A stretch of DNA of 64,000 bases. Origin: Sphingomonas sp. PP-CE-3A-406 (GTDB lineage Bacteria; Pseudomonadota; Alphaproteobacteria; Sphingomonadales; Sphingomonadaceae). This document shows positions 47,301 to 54,910 of the stretch, piece after piece. The notes beneath the pieces are model-generated. The model saw nothing but the letters and a program-made list of their open reading frames with translations. It had not been told where the DNA came from and did not search any database. The DNA lies in the NCBI RefSeq assembly GCF_003688625.1, contig NZ_RCWY01000002.1, positions 1-64,000 of the forward strand, read 5' to 3'. The position numbers and the translations under genes were made by a program. Within the stretch, counting starts at the first letter, position 1. Each line of letters starts with the position of its first letter.

Positions 47301-48665
47301 CGCGACGTTGGTCGCGAGCCCGCCGACGGCGGCATTGAGCCCCGTCACGCGACGCGCGCGCGCCTTGATCGGTACGAGGATACGGTCCGAGTTCACGCGG
47401 GCGAGACCCTCGGCGTAGAGGTTCTCGACGCCCATGTCGCCGAACGCGATCGTCGCCGCGCGCACCTTGTAGTCGACCGTCGGCGTCGCGAACGCGCCGT
47501 CGAGGACGACGCGTGCCGTGACATCACGACCGCGCAGGTTCGGAAGGATCGCACCGGGCGTCAGCAGCTTCGCGTTGACCGCGAAATTGCCGAAACGGCT
47601 GTTGGCGAGATCGATCAGGCCGCCGGCGTCGACCGCAAGCGCGTCCGACTTCAGCGTCATCCGCGTGTCGGCCTTGCGGTCGTTGAGCGTGGTATCGATG
47701 GCCACGTCGAGCTGCGGCGCGGTCAGGCGCTCGACCGGACCTTCGAGATACAGGCCTGGACGCGTTGAACCGCGCACTTCGATATGACCGTTCTTCGCGG
47801 TCAGGCCGAGGTTGGCGAGCTGTCCGCCGCCGAGCGTCGCGACCGCACGACCCTGCCACGAGGCCCAGCTACCGCGGCCGTCGACGCTTGCCGTCAACGG
47901 TGCCTTGAACGCGCCCATCGTCGACACGACGCCGCCGACCGGAGCCGTCAGCTTCACATTGACGTCGAGCTTGTTCTGTTCGGGCACCGCGTCGAGTTTC
48001 AGCACGAGGCGGTCGCCGCCGGCGATACCGGGGCCGGTCAGTGCGGTCGCGTTGGTGGTCAGCTGCGCGCGCTTGTCGGCGATGTGAACCGCACCGTCGA
48101 TCTTGACGATATGCGTCTGGCCGGTGACCGGCTTGGCGATCAGGAAGCGATCGATCACCAGGCGGTTCACGTCGATGTCGAGATCGGGGAGCAGCGGCGC
48201 GTTCGGGTCGGTCGGCGTCGCGTTGAGCACCGGGCGGCGCTGCAGCGTGACCAGCGGCGTGGTCAGCGAACGCACGTCGACATGGTTCTTGGCGAACGCG
48301 AACGGACGCCAGTCGACGGCGAGCTTCGGGCTGGTCAGGAAGACGCCCTTGGGATCCGACACCCGCACGTCGCTGAGCGTCATCGCGCCGTAGATCGAGC
48401 CGTCGATCCGACCGACCTTGATGTTGAGACCGGATGCGGTGGTGTAGCCGCCGATCTGGTCCGCGACGAGGCGCCGGCCCGGATCGGTGTTGATTCCGAA
48501 CAGCACGATCAGGACGAGCGCGATCAGGCCGACAGCCAGGATCGCGAGCCATTTCAGGATACGCTGCCATAGTGGGCGACGGTCTACGATCACCGTTTCG
48601 GTCTGCTCGAACTGGTCCCGCTCAGCAGGGCCCTGTTCAACAGGTGAGGTGCCGTTTTCGGCCAT
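44397..48665 (-). CDS. tamB: Translocation and assembly module subunit TamB (AsmA-like/DUF490)
   Basis: 1422 residues. One N-terminal transmembrane anchor (ILKWLAILAVGLIALVLIVLF, near 35-55), then a very long series of beta-rich repeats that form the periplasm-spanning groove of the VPS13-like bridge family, and the conserved C-terminal TamB (DUF490) domain over the last 400 residues, ending QSASVKYTKDY. TamB pairs with TamA for outer membrane protein insertion and takes part in phospholipid transport to the outer membrane. ATG overlaps the tamA stop by one base (TGATG), so the pair is co-translated. Confidence 0.95.
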   Translation of the reverse strand: MAENGTSPVEQGPAERDQFEQTETVIVDRRPLWQRILKWLAILAVGLIALVLIVLFGINTDPGRRLVADQIGGYTTASGLNIKVGRIDGSIYGAMTLSDVRVSDPKGVFLTSPKLAVDWRPFAFAKNHVDVRSLTTPLVTLQRRPVLNATPTDPNAPLLPDLDIDVNRLVIDRFLIAKPVTGQTHIVKIDGAVHIADKRAQLTTNATALTGPGIAGGDRLVLKLDAVPEQNKLDVNVKLTAPVGGVVSTMGAFKAPLTASVDGRGSWASWQGRAVATLGGGQLANLGLTAKNGHIEVRGSTRPGLYLEGPVERLTAPQLDVAIDTTLNDRKADTRMTLKSDALAVDAGGLIDLANSRFGNFAVNAKLLTPGAILPNLRGRDVTARVVLDGAFATPTVDYKVRAATIAFGDMGVENLYAEGLARVNSDRILVPIKARARRVTGLNAAVGGLATNVAIDGDFAISGVNVLSDNLKIRSDKIDATAVVVANMATGRYTGALKGRINNYRVDGIGIVNLTTDAKLVPGPKGGFGITGRVVAQTSQIFNEGARSFLGGNAIIRSDIGYSPEGIVTFRNLRMNAPQFRVTSGEGRFDPATGAVLVNADAYSTAYGPLSARVTGSATAPVVVLRAPRPGVGVGLVNLNARIVGRGGAYAVTASGGTNYGPFTADVLVKPGAQLAVDVRRVVFAGIVGSGRIVQTAAGPFAGALQFAGQGLSGNVRLANQRGYQRADVAARANGAKIPGMVDFTIGRAIVNATAVLTPTPQIVADAQIADMRYGAIVLSAARAKVNYVGGNGTAQALLTGSNGVPFRLAVNTKLSPNNYLVAAQGQANGIDFRTVNPARIQAVKGEYRLSPTRIDFGGAGGGSARLAGSYGRGTNAQVRLDRLDLSTLSALVPNLGIGGKATGSLDFSQANSAALPTADVRVTVANFTRSGLAAVSEPVDIVFAGTLGGEGATGRALVRRGTSVIGRMVANLRPLPAGNGSWSTRLMAAPLSGGIRYNGPSAVLFSFAAIPNQQLSGPIAVAADFSGRLSAPQLNGVVRADNLTYDNETYGTRLSQMRIAGRFSNTDLQLTQLTAKAGDGTVQAQGKIGFAADSGFPIDIRATLNNAQLAKSDAISATTTGTVHLTNGRDGGLIQGDLQIPEARYQIIRQGQAEVPELTGVRRKSDIRTPVSTDRSDVPAIGKFKLDLRVRAPNQLFVSGMGLESEWEMDMHIGGTSAAPIVTGGMDVVRGTYSFSGKRFEVNKGQIRFRGGALTDPDINIQATTTTSDITVVINVTGTGQKPQIAFTSTPVLPQDEVLSRLLFGSSPANLSATEAIQLASALNSLRGSGGGGLNPLGKLRSATGFDRLRVLGADQATGRGTSLAAGKYITKNIYVEIVTDAKGFTSTQLEIALTKALSLLSAAGSSGGQSASVKYTKDY

Positions 48666-50899
48666 CAGAATGCCTGCCCGATCGAGATGTAGAGGGCGAC
48701 CTTGCCGTCGCCCTTGCGGGGGTTCAGCGGAGTCGCGACGTCGAACCGCATCGGGCCGAAGCTGGTGTAGAAGCGCCCGCCGATGCCGGCGCCGTAGCGC
48801 AACGATGACAGGTTTGGCGTGCTGCTCTCATAGCTGTTGCCCGCGTCGATGAACGGCACGATGCCGTAATCGCCGAACCGGTATCGGGCCTCCAGCGCGA
48901 ATTCGTTGAGCGAGCGGCCGCCGACCGGGTTGCCGTTGGGATCGAACGGCCCGAGCCGTTGATAACCATAGCCGCGCACCGATCCGCCGCCGCCGCCGTA
49001 ATAGCGTCGTGACGGAGCGAGATCGTCGCGGTCTACGCCCTGGATCGAGCCCGCCTTGGCACGGCCCGCGATGACGATGCTGCTGGAGACGGGATAGTAG
49101 AACGTCCCCTCGATCATCGTCCGGATGTATGGCTTCACCGACCCCTGCACCGACGTTTCGGGGCTGAGGTTGAGCGTGAGGCGATAGCCCTTGGTCGGGT
49201 TGAGCAGGCTGTCCGAGCGATCGAACTTCACCTGGCCCGGTAGCGCGACGATGCCGTAGGTCCGGCGGACGTCCTTGCCTTGCGTGAAGTCGTAGACGCT
49301 TTCGTTCGTGCCGACGAGTTCGCCACCGTAATAATAGGTCAGCGGCTTCTGCCAGATCGGCGTGGAATCGTAGCTCCAGCGGACGCCGACACTGGTCGTG
49401 AACGCGTCGTAGGCGTCGTAATTCGAATGGTTCGCGCCCGCGGTCAGGCTGAACGTCTTGTCGCGCTTGCCCGCGTTGGCGCGGCGGAACGTGCCCGCCA
49501 GACCCTGCTCCTGCGTACCCGCGATCACCGACGCGATCAGCGCGCCCTCGTACGGGAACAGGTTGCGGTGCTGCCACGTGCCTTCCGCGCGGAAGCCCTG
49601 CCCGGTCGAGAACCCGACATTGCCGCCGAGCGAGCGCGGCTTGCCTTCGCTCTGGCGGACCAGCAGGTCGACCTGCTCGGTGCCGTCGGGGTTGATCGTG
49701 CCGGTGCGGACCGGCTCGACCGACACCGTCGAGAACAGCGACGTCGCGACCAGCGCATCGCGCAGGTCGTCGGTCATCCGGTTGTCGTAGAGTTCCCCCG
49801 ACTTGAACCGCGGGAACAGGTTCAGATGCTCGAGGTTGAAGACCGGATCGCCTTCGGTGCGCAGCTGCCCGAACGACGAGCGCGGGCCGGTATCGACGGG
49901 CAGCGTGTACGCGCCGGTCGGGGTCTGGTCGTCGAGCAGGATGTCGCGCTCGCCGACCTTGACGAAAGGATAGCCCTGCTGCGGCAGCGTCAGGCTGACA
50001 TTCGCCTCCGCGCCCTGGATCCGTGCCGCCTCGATCGGATCGCCGACCTTGAGCGGCAATTGCGTCCGAACCAGATCGGGGGGCGTCGTGGCGTCCGCCT
50101 TCACGGTGATCGACGACAGCGAATAGAGCCGGCCGGGTTGCGCGCTGACCGTCGCCTTCAGCCGCGCGGGCTTGGTCTTGTCGGCGTCGGGGATCGTTTC
50201 GATCGTCGAGATCGCGGTCGCATCGTAATAGCCGAGCGACTTCAACAGCCGCACCGCCAGCGCTTCGTCCTCACGCGCGCGCGCCGCGACCTGCGTGGCG
50301 TTCGCCGCCTTGCCCTTGCCCTCGGCGAGCGCGGACAGCGCCTTGTATTCGCCTTCTAGTCCGTCGCCCGCCTTGTCGAGCCCCTTGGTCGCGGTCTCGT
50401 AGCGGATCTCCGGCGCGTCCTTGTCCTTGATGTCGGCCGCGGTCTGGAGCGGGGTCGTGTCGAAGCTCGACAGCGGCGTCAGTGGTTGCGCGAGTTGTGG
50501 ATCGCTCGGGCCGGTCGGCGGCAGGACGTCGCCGGCGAGCGTGGTCGCGGGGGTCGTTGCGGTGGCGGGAGTCGCCGGTTTCTGGGCGCGTGCCTGGGCA
50601 GGTGCCTGGGTCGTCGGAGCGGGCAGCGGCGCCATCGCTTCCAACGGCGCGTTCAGGTCCCCGCTCAACGGCGGCAAGGCGCTGTCGAACTCCGCGTCCG
50701 GCACGATCGGCGCGTCGGAACGCGGATCGTTCGACTGCGGCTGATCGCTGGGCTTGGGCGCGCCGGGGCCCTTGGCCGGGGCGGTGCCCGGCTTGGCGAG
50801 TTGTGCGGAAGCGAGGCCCGCAAATCCCCCGGTAAAACCTGTAGTCGACGCTACCAACGCCAGAGCGAGCCAATGATGCCGGCGGTTAGAAGCTGTCAC
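48665..50899 (-). CDS. tamA: Outer membrane protein TamA (Omp85 family)
   Basis: About 744 residues. Signal peptide in the first 33 residues (ending GLASAQ), then an unusually long Pro/Ala/Gln-rich linker of about 150 residues, POTRA domains about 200-380 and a 16-strand Omp85 barrel with VRGYGYQRLGPFDPNG as the L6 VRGF-like motif, ending in YISIGQAF (C-terminal Phe). E. coli TamA is about 577 residues, the difference being the linker. GTG 50899 is preceded by AAGGGG; the upstream ATG reading would disrupt the signal peptide. Works with TamB encoded next. Confidence 0.93.
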   Translation of the reverse strand: MTASNRRHHWLALALVASTTGFTGGFAGLASAQLAKPGTAPAKGPGAPKPSDQPQSNDPRSDAPIVPDAEFDSALPPLSGDLNAPLEAMAPLPAPTTQAPAQARAQKPATPATATTPATTLAGDVLPPTGPSDPQLAQPLTPLSSFDTTPLQTAADIKDKDAPEIRYETATKGLDKAGDGLEGEYKALSALAEGKGKAANATQVAARAREDEALAVRLLKSLGYYDATAISTIETIPDADKTKPARLKATVSAQPGRLYSLSSITVKADATTPPDLVRTQLPLKVGDPIEAARIQGAEANVSLTLPQQGYPFVKVGERDILLDDQTPTGAYTLPVDTGPRSSFGQLRTEGDPVFNLEHLNLFPRFKSGELYDNRMTDDLRDALVATSLFSTVSVEPVRTGTINPDGTEQVDLLVRQSEGKPRSLGGNVGFSTGQGFRAEGTWQHRNLFPYEGALIASVIAGTQEQGLAGTFRRANAGKRDKTFSLTAGANHSNYDAYDAFTTSVGVRWSYDSTPIWQKPLTYYYGGELVGTNESVYDFTQGKDVRRTYGIVALPGQVKFDRSDSLLNPTKGYRLTLNLSPETSVQGSVKPYIRTMIEGTFYYPVSSSIVIAGRAKAGSIQGVDRDDLAPSRRYYGGGGGSVRGYGYQRLGPFDPNGNPVGGRSLNEFALEARYRFGDYGIVPFIDAGNSYESSTPNLSSLRYGAGIGGRFYTSFGPMRFDVATPLNPRKGDGKVALYISIGQAF

Positions 50900-50993
50900 A
50901 CGATCCCCTTTACAGGCAGCGATCGTGCTCGATTCACCCCCATCTTCGTCCACGTAACGCACATAGGACGGCTTGGTTTCACAAAAATTAACC

Positions 50994-51440
50994 TCAGACA
51001 CAGCCGATTAGGCCACCGACCGGCATGACGATCGTATCGCGGCCGGGGCGGTCGATCCGTAGCGTCGCGGAGGTCACGGTCGCGCCGGCGGAGATGTCGG
51101 CGCGGACCGCGACCGCCATGTCGAGCGTCGCGGTCACATCGCGGCCGCGATACTGGGTCACGCCGCCAAAGCCGAAGCCGATCGCGGGGGACTGCGTCGT
51201 CATCGCGTAGTCATTGGTCTTGCCGTCGATCGCCAAGCGGATCTGCGCGGGGTCGGCGGTCGCCATCGCGACGAGCTGCCGGCCGGCGTCCATGCTCCAG
51301 AGATACGCGGCGCATCCCTTGGCGGGGAGCTTCTGCGTGCCGATCGCGCCGAGGGGGCCCGGGCCTGGGTTCGCCCCCGGATTGGCCGCAGCAGACGGGG
51401 CCGCGGCTTGCAGCGCGAGCATAAGAGCGAGCGAGATCAT
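50994..51440 (-). CDS. Secreted hypothetical protein
   Basis: 148 residues. A signal peptide of about 20 residues (LALMLALQAAAPSAAA), a Pro/Gly linker, then a beta-rich domain with two Cys (KGCAAYLWS and the C-terminal LIGCV) that might form a disulfide. No known motif. ATG overlaps the prepilin peptidase stop by ATGA, so it is co-translated with it. A structural or pilus-linked role cannot be shown. Confidence 0.7.
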   Translation of the reverse strand: MISLALMLALQAAAPSAAANPGANPGPGPLGAIGTQKLPAKGCAAYLWSMDAGRQLVAMATADPAQIRLAIDGKTNDYAMTTQSPAIGFGFGGVTQYRGRDVTATLDMAVAVRADISAGATVTSATLRIDRPGRDTIVMPVGGLIGCV

Positions 51441-52192
51441 GACGTCAGGCCTATCATGAACAGCCACGCGGGATAAGCCGCGATCGCCAGCAACGCGCCG
51501 AACGGGAGCGCGGTGTCCGACGCCATGCTGCGCCCCTTGAGGTGCGCGGCGAGGACCACACCGAGCCCGATCATGCTTGCGATGAGCAGGACGGCGGGCA
51601 GCATCTGCCACCCGAGCCACAGCCCGATCGCGCCGAACAGCTTGGGATCGCCGCCGCCCATTCCGTCGCGGCCCCGCAAATGCCTGTAGCCGAACGCGAC
51701 CAGCCACAGCGCGCCGAACCCGGCGATACCGCCGATCAGCCGTTCCTGAAGCGGCGGGTCGATACCAAGCGCGGCGCCGACGAGCCCGGTCGCGGCGAGA
51801 AGGATCGTCAGCCGATCGGGCAGCCAGAACGCGACGAGGTCGAGGCTTGCCAGCGCCAGAAGCAGCCATCCGAACACTGCGCCTGCGATACCGACTTGTC
51901 CCGGTGCAACGATCCCCGCCGCCACGCCGATCACAAGTCCCGACAGCTCAATCCGCCAATGCACAGGACTGATCGAGACGCCGCACCCTTTGCACCGGCC
52001 GCGCAGAACGAGCGCGCTCAACAGCGGCACCAGTTCGACCGCGCGGAGAGTCCGCCCGCAGCCATCGCACGCCGAGCGCCCCTGCATCACCGATCGTCCG
52101 TCGGGCCAGCGCGTCACCAGCGCCGCGACGAAGCTGCCGATGATCGCGCCGAGCACGCCCAGCAGCACCGCCCAGAACGCGGCCTCAGACAC
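51437..52192 (-). CDS. Prepilin peptidase (type IV leader peptidase, A24)
   Basis: 251 residues. N-terminal GSFVAALVTRWPDG, a zinc ribbon (CDGCGRT and CKGCGVSI), about seven transmembrane helices, one active-site Asp in DLVAFWLPDRLT and the second in GMGGGDPKLFGAIG (GXGGXDXK). It cuts and can N-methylate type IV pilin or type II secretion pseudopilins. No pilus or T2SS genes are in the window. GTG start; it overlaps the small membrane protein upstream by 8 nt. Confidence 0.93.
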   Translation of the reverse strand: MSEAAFWAVLLGVLGAIIGSFVAALVTRWPDGRSVMQGRSACDGCGRTLRAVELVPLLSALVLRGRCKGCGVSISPVHWRIELSGLVIGVAAGIVAPGQVGIAGAVFGWLLLALASLDLVAFWLPDRLTILLAATGLVGAALGIDPPLQERLIGGIAGFGALWLVAFGYRHLRGRDGMGGGDPKLFGAIGLWLGWQMLPAVLLIASMIGLGVVLAAHLKGRSMASDTALPFGALLAIAAYPAWLFMIGLTS

Positions 52193-52436
52193 CCGTTTTC
52201 CGCACGAGGTAGCGATACACGCCGAGGAGGTTGATCCCGAACAACACGATGTTCTGCGTGCCCAGCGCCCAGTCCCCGGTCAAGGCCGCACCGCTCAGCC
52301 ACGCGATCGACGAGCCGACGAACAGCACGAACCCCCACCCTGTCACGCGCCGCCCGAAATCGAGCGACACCATGAACGCGGCGATGACGCCGGATGCTGC
52401 GGCGGACCATTTGAGCGTCGTGATGAGTGTTTCCAT
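52185..52436 (-). CDS. Small two-helix membrane protein
   Basis: 83 residues with three hydrophobic stretches (WSAAASGVIAAFMVSLDF, WGFVLFVGSSIAWLSGAAL, NIVLFGINLLGVYRYLV). No motif. The last eight bases overlap the prepilin peptidase start, so it is likely co-translated. Function unknown. ATG 52436; the frame extends upstream but into the region before the thiolase gene. Confidence 0.7.
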   Translation of the reverse strand: METLITTLKWSAAASGVIAAFMVSLDFGRRVTGWGFVLFVGSSIAWLSGAALTGDWALGTQNIVLFGINLLGVYRYLVRKTGV

Positions 52437-52512
52437 GATGGGGGGTCTAGGCGCATCCCGTGGTGCTTTGTATTGCCGCACATCAACCCCAGATACGGGG
52501 GCAGAAGAATAC

Positions 52513-53718
52513 ATGGAGAGTGAAGTGGCCGCCGATCGAGATCCCATCGTCATCCTGTCCTACGCGCGCACGCCGATGGGATCGTTCCAGGGCGCGCTTG
52601 CGGGCGCTACCGCAACACAGCTTGGCGCCGACGCGGTGCGCGGTGCGGTCGAGCGCTCGGGCGTCTCCGCCGCTGAGATCGAGCGGATCTACATGGGTTG
52701 CGTGCTGCCTGCCGGGCTCGGCCAGGCGCCGGCGCGACAGGCTGCGATCAACGCGGGTCTTGGCGATCACGTCGAGGCGACGACGGTCAACAAGATGTGT
52801 GGATCGGGGATGCAGGCGGCGATCCTTGCCGCGGATGCACTGGCTGCAGGCTCGGTCGACCTGCTCGTCGCGGGGGGCATGGAGAGCATGACCAACGCGC
52901 CATACCTCTCGAAAAGCCACCGTGGCGGCGCGCGGATCGGGCATGACCGGATGTACGACCACATGTATCTCGACGGGCTCGAGGACGCGTACGAACCCGG
53001 CAAGCTGATGGGCAATTTCGCCGAGGACACCGCGCACGAATACCAGTTTACGCGCAAGCAGATGGACGACTACGCGATCGAATCGCTGCACCGGGCGCAA
53101 GCCGCGCAGAAGTCCGGCGCGTTCGACCGGGAGATCGTCTCCGTCGATATCGCCGGGCGCAAGGGCACGACCACGGTCTCGCTCGACGAGCAGCCGGCCA
53201 AGGGCGACGTCGCCAAGATCCCGACGCTGAAGCCCGCCTTCTCGAAAGACGGCACAATCACCGCCGCCAACGCCTCGTCGATCTCCGACGGTGCCGCGGC
53301 TTTGGTGATGACGCGGGCTAGCGTTGCGGACCGACTCGGCATCACCCCGATCGCGCGCGTCGTAGCGCATGCCGCGCATGCCCATGCCCCGGCGCTGTTC
53401 ACGACCGCGCCGGTGTTCGCGATGCGCAAGGCGATGGAGAAGGCCGGCTGGTCGGCGTCGGACATCGACCTGTTCGAGGTCAACGAAGCCTTCGCCGTCG
53501 TCGCGATGATCGCGATGCGCGACCTTGGTTTGCCGCATGAGAAGGTCAACATCCACGGCGGCGCGTGCGCGCTCGGTCATCCGATCGGCGCTAGCGGCGC
53601 GCGGATCCTGGCGACGTTGCTGTCGGCGCTGGAGACGACCGGGCAGAAGCGCGGGCTTGCCTCGCTCTGCATCGGTGGCGGCGAGGCTACCGCGATGGCG
53701 GTGGAATTGTGGAACTGA
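52513..53718 (+). CDS. Acetyl-CoA acetyltransferase (thiolase)
   Basis: 401 residues. Nucleophile Cys in VNKMCGSGMQAAIL, His in HGGACALGHPIGASGAR and catalytic Cys in ASLCIGGGEATAM; VNEAFAVV is the family NEAF site. It condenses two acetyl-CoA or cleaves acetoacetyl-CoA. Possible link to leucine breakdown (acetoacetate) or PHB synthesis, without local partners. ATG 52513 gives MESEVAADRDPIVILSYART. Divergent from the small membrane protein. Confidence 0.94.
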   Translation: MESEVAADRDPIVILSYARTPMGSFQGALAGATATQLGADAVRGAVERSGVSAAEIERIYMGCVLPAGLGQAPARQAAINAGLGDHVEATTVNKMCGSGMQAAILAADALAAGSVDLLVAGGMESMTNAPYLSKSHRGGARIGHDRMYDHMYLDGLEDAYEPGKLMGNFAEDTAHEYQFTRKQMDDYAIESLHRAQAAQKSGAFDREIVSVDIAGRKGTTTVSLDEQPAKGDVAKIPTLKPAFSKDGTITAANASSISDGAAALVMTRASVADRLGITPIARVVAHAAHAHAPALFTTAPVFAMRKAMEKAGWSASDIDLFEVNEAFAVVAMIAMRDLGLPHEKVNIHGGACALGHPIGASGARILATLLSALETTGQKRGLASLCIGGGEATAMAVELWN

Positions 53719-53730
53719 TGCGCTGACTTC

Positions 53731-53766
53731 CCCCCTCCCTGGAAGGGAGGGGTTGGGGGTGGGTTG
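53731..53766 (+). repeat. Palindromic repeat, copy 1 (CCCTCCCTGGAAGGGAGGG family)
   Basis: A hairpin-forming core CCCTCCCTGGAAGGGAGGG followed by a G-rich arm ending GGGTTG. Same element as 54141-54176 (inverted) and 54212-54246. Located 12 bp after the thiolase stop and before the DUF559 gene. Confidence 0.85.
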
Positions 53767-53798
53767 CTCTCCACGAGTCTCGAGAGCAGTTTGGAACG

Positions 53799-54182
53799 AT
53801 GGCCCGTATCCCTCCCGAGATGACGCGGCGCGCTCGAGAGTTTCGCAATCATCCGACGGATGCGGATATCGCGATCTGGCATAGGGTCGCGTATTTTCGG
53901 CCGCGGTTTACTCGGCAGTTGGTGATCGAGCGGTTTATCGTCGACTTGGCGTGCCGGGAGGTGCGGCTGGCGGTGGAGTTCGACGGGAGCCAGCACATCG
54001 ACTCGGTTCGGGACCGTTCGAGGACGCGGCGGTTGGAAGCGCTGGGGTGGACGGTGATCCGGTTCTGGAACTCCGACGTTACCCGCAATCCAGACGGCGT
54101 AACCGAGACGATCCTGGCAAGCGTCCTCCGTCTTCAGCGGCCAACCCACCCCCAGCCCCTCCCTTCCAGGGAGGGGAACTAG
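53799..54182 (+). CDS. DUF559 endonuclease-like protein
   Basis: 127 residues. DUF559 is a restriction-endonuclease-like fold related to very-short-patch repair nucleases. Visible: RNHPTDADIAIWHRV, FTRQLVIERFIVDLACREVRLAVEFDGSQH (acidic Asp/Glu-X-Asp site) and WTVIRFWNSDV. The last 14 residues (RPTHPQPLPSREGN) and the stop are encoded inside repeat copy 2. Repeats flank it on both sides, so it looks like a repeat-associated gene cassette. RBS GGAA-like, weak. DNA cleavage not proven. Confidence 0.85.
   Translation: MARIPPEMTRRAREFRNHPTDADIAIWHRVAYFRPRFTRQLVIERFIVDLACREVRLAVEFDGSQHIDSVRDRSRTRRLEALGWTVIRFWNSDVTRNPDGVTETILASVLRLQRPTHPQPLPSREGN
54141..54176 (-). repeat. Palindromic repeat, copy 2 (inverted)
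   Basis: CCAACCCACCCCCAGCCCCT... is the reverse complement of copy 1. It covers the 3' end of the DUF559 gene. Confidence 0.85.
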
Positions 54183-54211
54183 AAGGAAGCCGCCCGACTG
54201 GTAACTTCTTA

Positions 54212-54246
54212 CCCCCTCCCTGGAAGGGAGGGGCTAGGGGTGGGTC
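54212..54246 (+). repeat. Palindromic repeat, copy 3
   Basis: Direct-orientation copy matching copy 1 with GGGCTAGGGGTGGGTC as the G-rich arm. Copies 2 and 3 face each other 35 bp apart, forming a larger inverted structure. Confidence 0.85.
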
Positions 54247-54291
54247 GGCTTCCGCATCAAGCGACGCCTCCCAAAACGCCCCCTCAAAGCC

Positions 54292-54792
54292 TCAAGGCAG
54301 AGTCTCACCCGCCTCGACACCCCAAAGCCCGCCAACGGCAACAAACCCCGCCTGCCCCTTCACATCCAACCGGCACCAGCCATTGCCGCACCGGCTCAGC
54401 CGCCCGACCACGCCCGGTGCCGCGCGCCACAGCACCCGGCTTCCTGCATCGGGCTTCTCGCGCAGGTCCACCGGCCCCCCGCCATGCACGATCGCGGTGC
54501 GCGTGCCGCTCAACAGGTTCGCCTGCATCCAGCCCTCGGTCCCGTCGGGATCCGCGATCTTGCGCCATTCCTTGAAGATCGCGACAACCTTGATGGGAAG
54601 GTCCTGGCGTTGATACAGCCAGCTCGCGGGATACGTCCGGGCCGGCCCGGTCCGCATCCGCGCGCGCGACGCCGAGATCGACGCGTAATAGGGCACGCTC
54701 TTCTTCGTCGCGTCGGCCGCGGTCACCGGGTCGGGCACCAGCGCGGTGGCAACAAGAGCGGAAAGCGCGGCGGCGAGAATGCGCATGGTCAT
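54292..54792 (-). CDS. Secreted SH3-domain protein
   Basis: 166 residues. Signal peptide (MRILAAALSALVATALVPDPVTAA), then two bacterial SH3 domains: ISASRARMRTGPARTYPASWLYQR with GTEGWMQANLLSGTRTA, and a second VDLREKPDAGSRVLWRA...CRLDVKGQAGFV. This pattern is the SH3_4/DUF1058 type found in alphaproteobacteria, thought to bind peptidoglycan. An ATG two codons downstream is possible. It is divergent from the hydroxyacid dehydrogenase. Confidence 0.9.
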   Translation of the reverse strand: MTMRILAAALSALVATALVPDPVTAADATKKSVPYYASISASRARMRTGPARTYPASWLYQRQDLPIKVVAIFKEWRKIADPDGTEGWMQANLLSGTRTAIVHGGGPVDLREKPDAGSRVLWRAAPGVVGRLSRCGNGWCRLDVKGQAGFVAVGGLWGVEAGETLP

Positions 54793-54910
54793 GTCCTAAC
54801 TGGCGAACCGAACTCCTATCGCGACGAACCGCTTTCCTCAACCGAAGTTGCGGCCCCGAAGTTGCGGGCTCGACGTTGACGGGCACGAGCGGCTTCGCCA
54901 AGCCGGTCGC

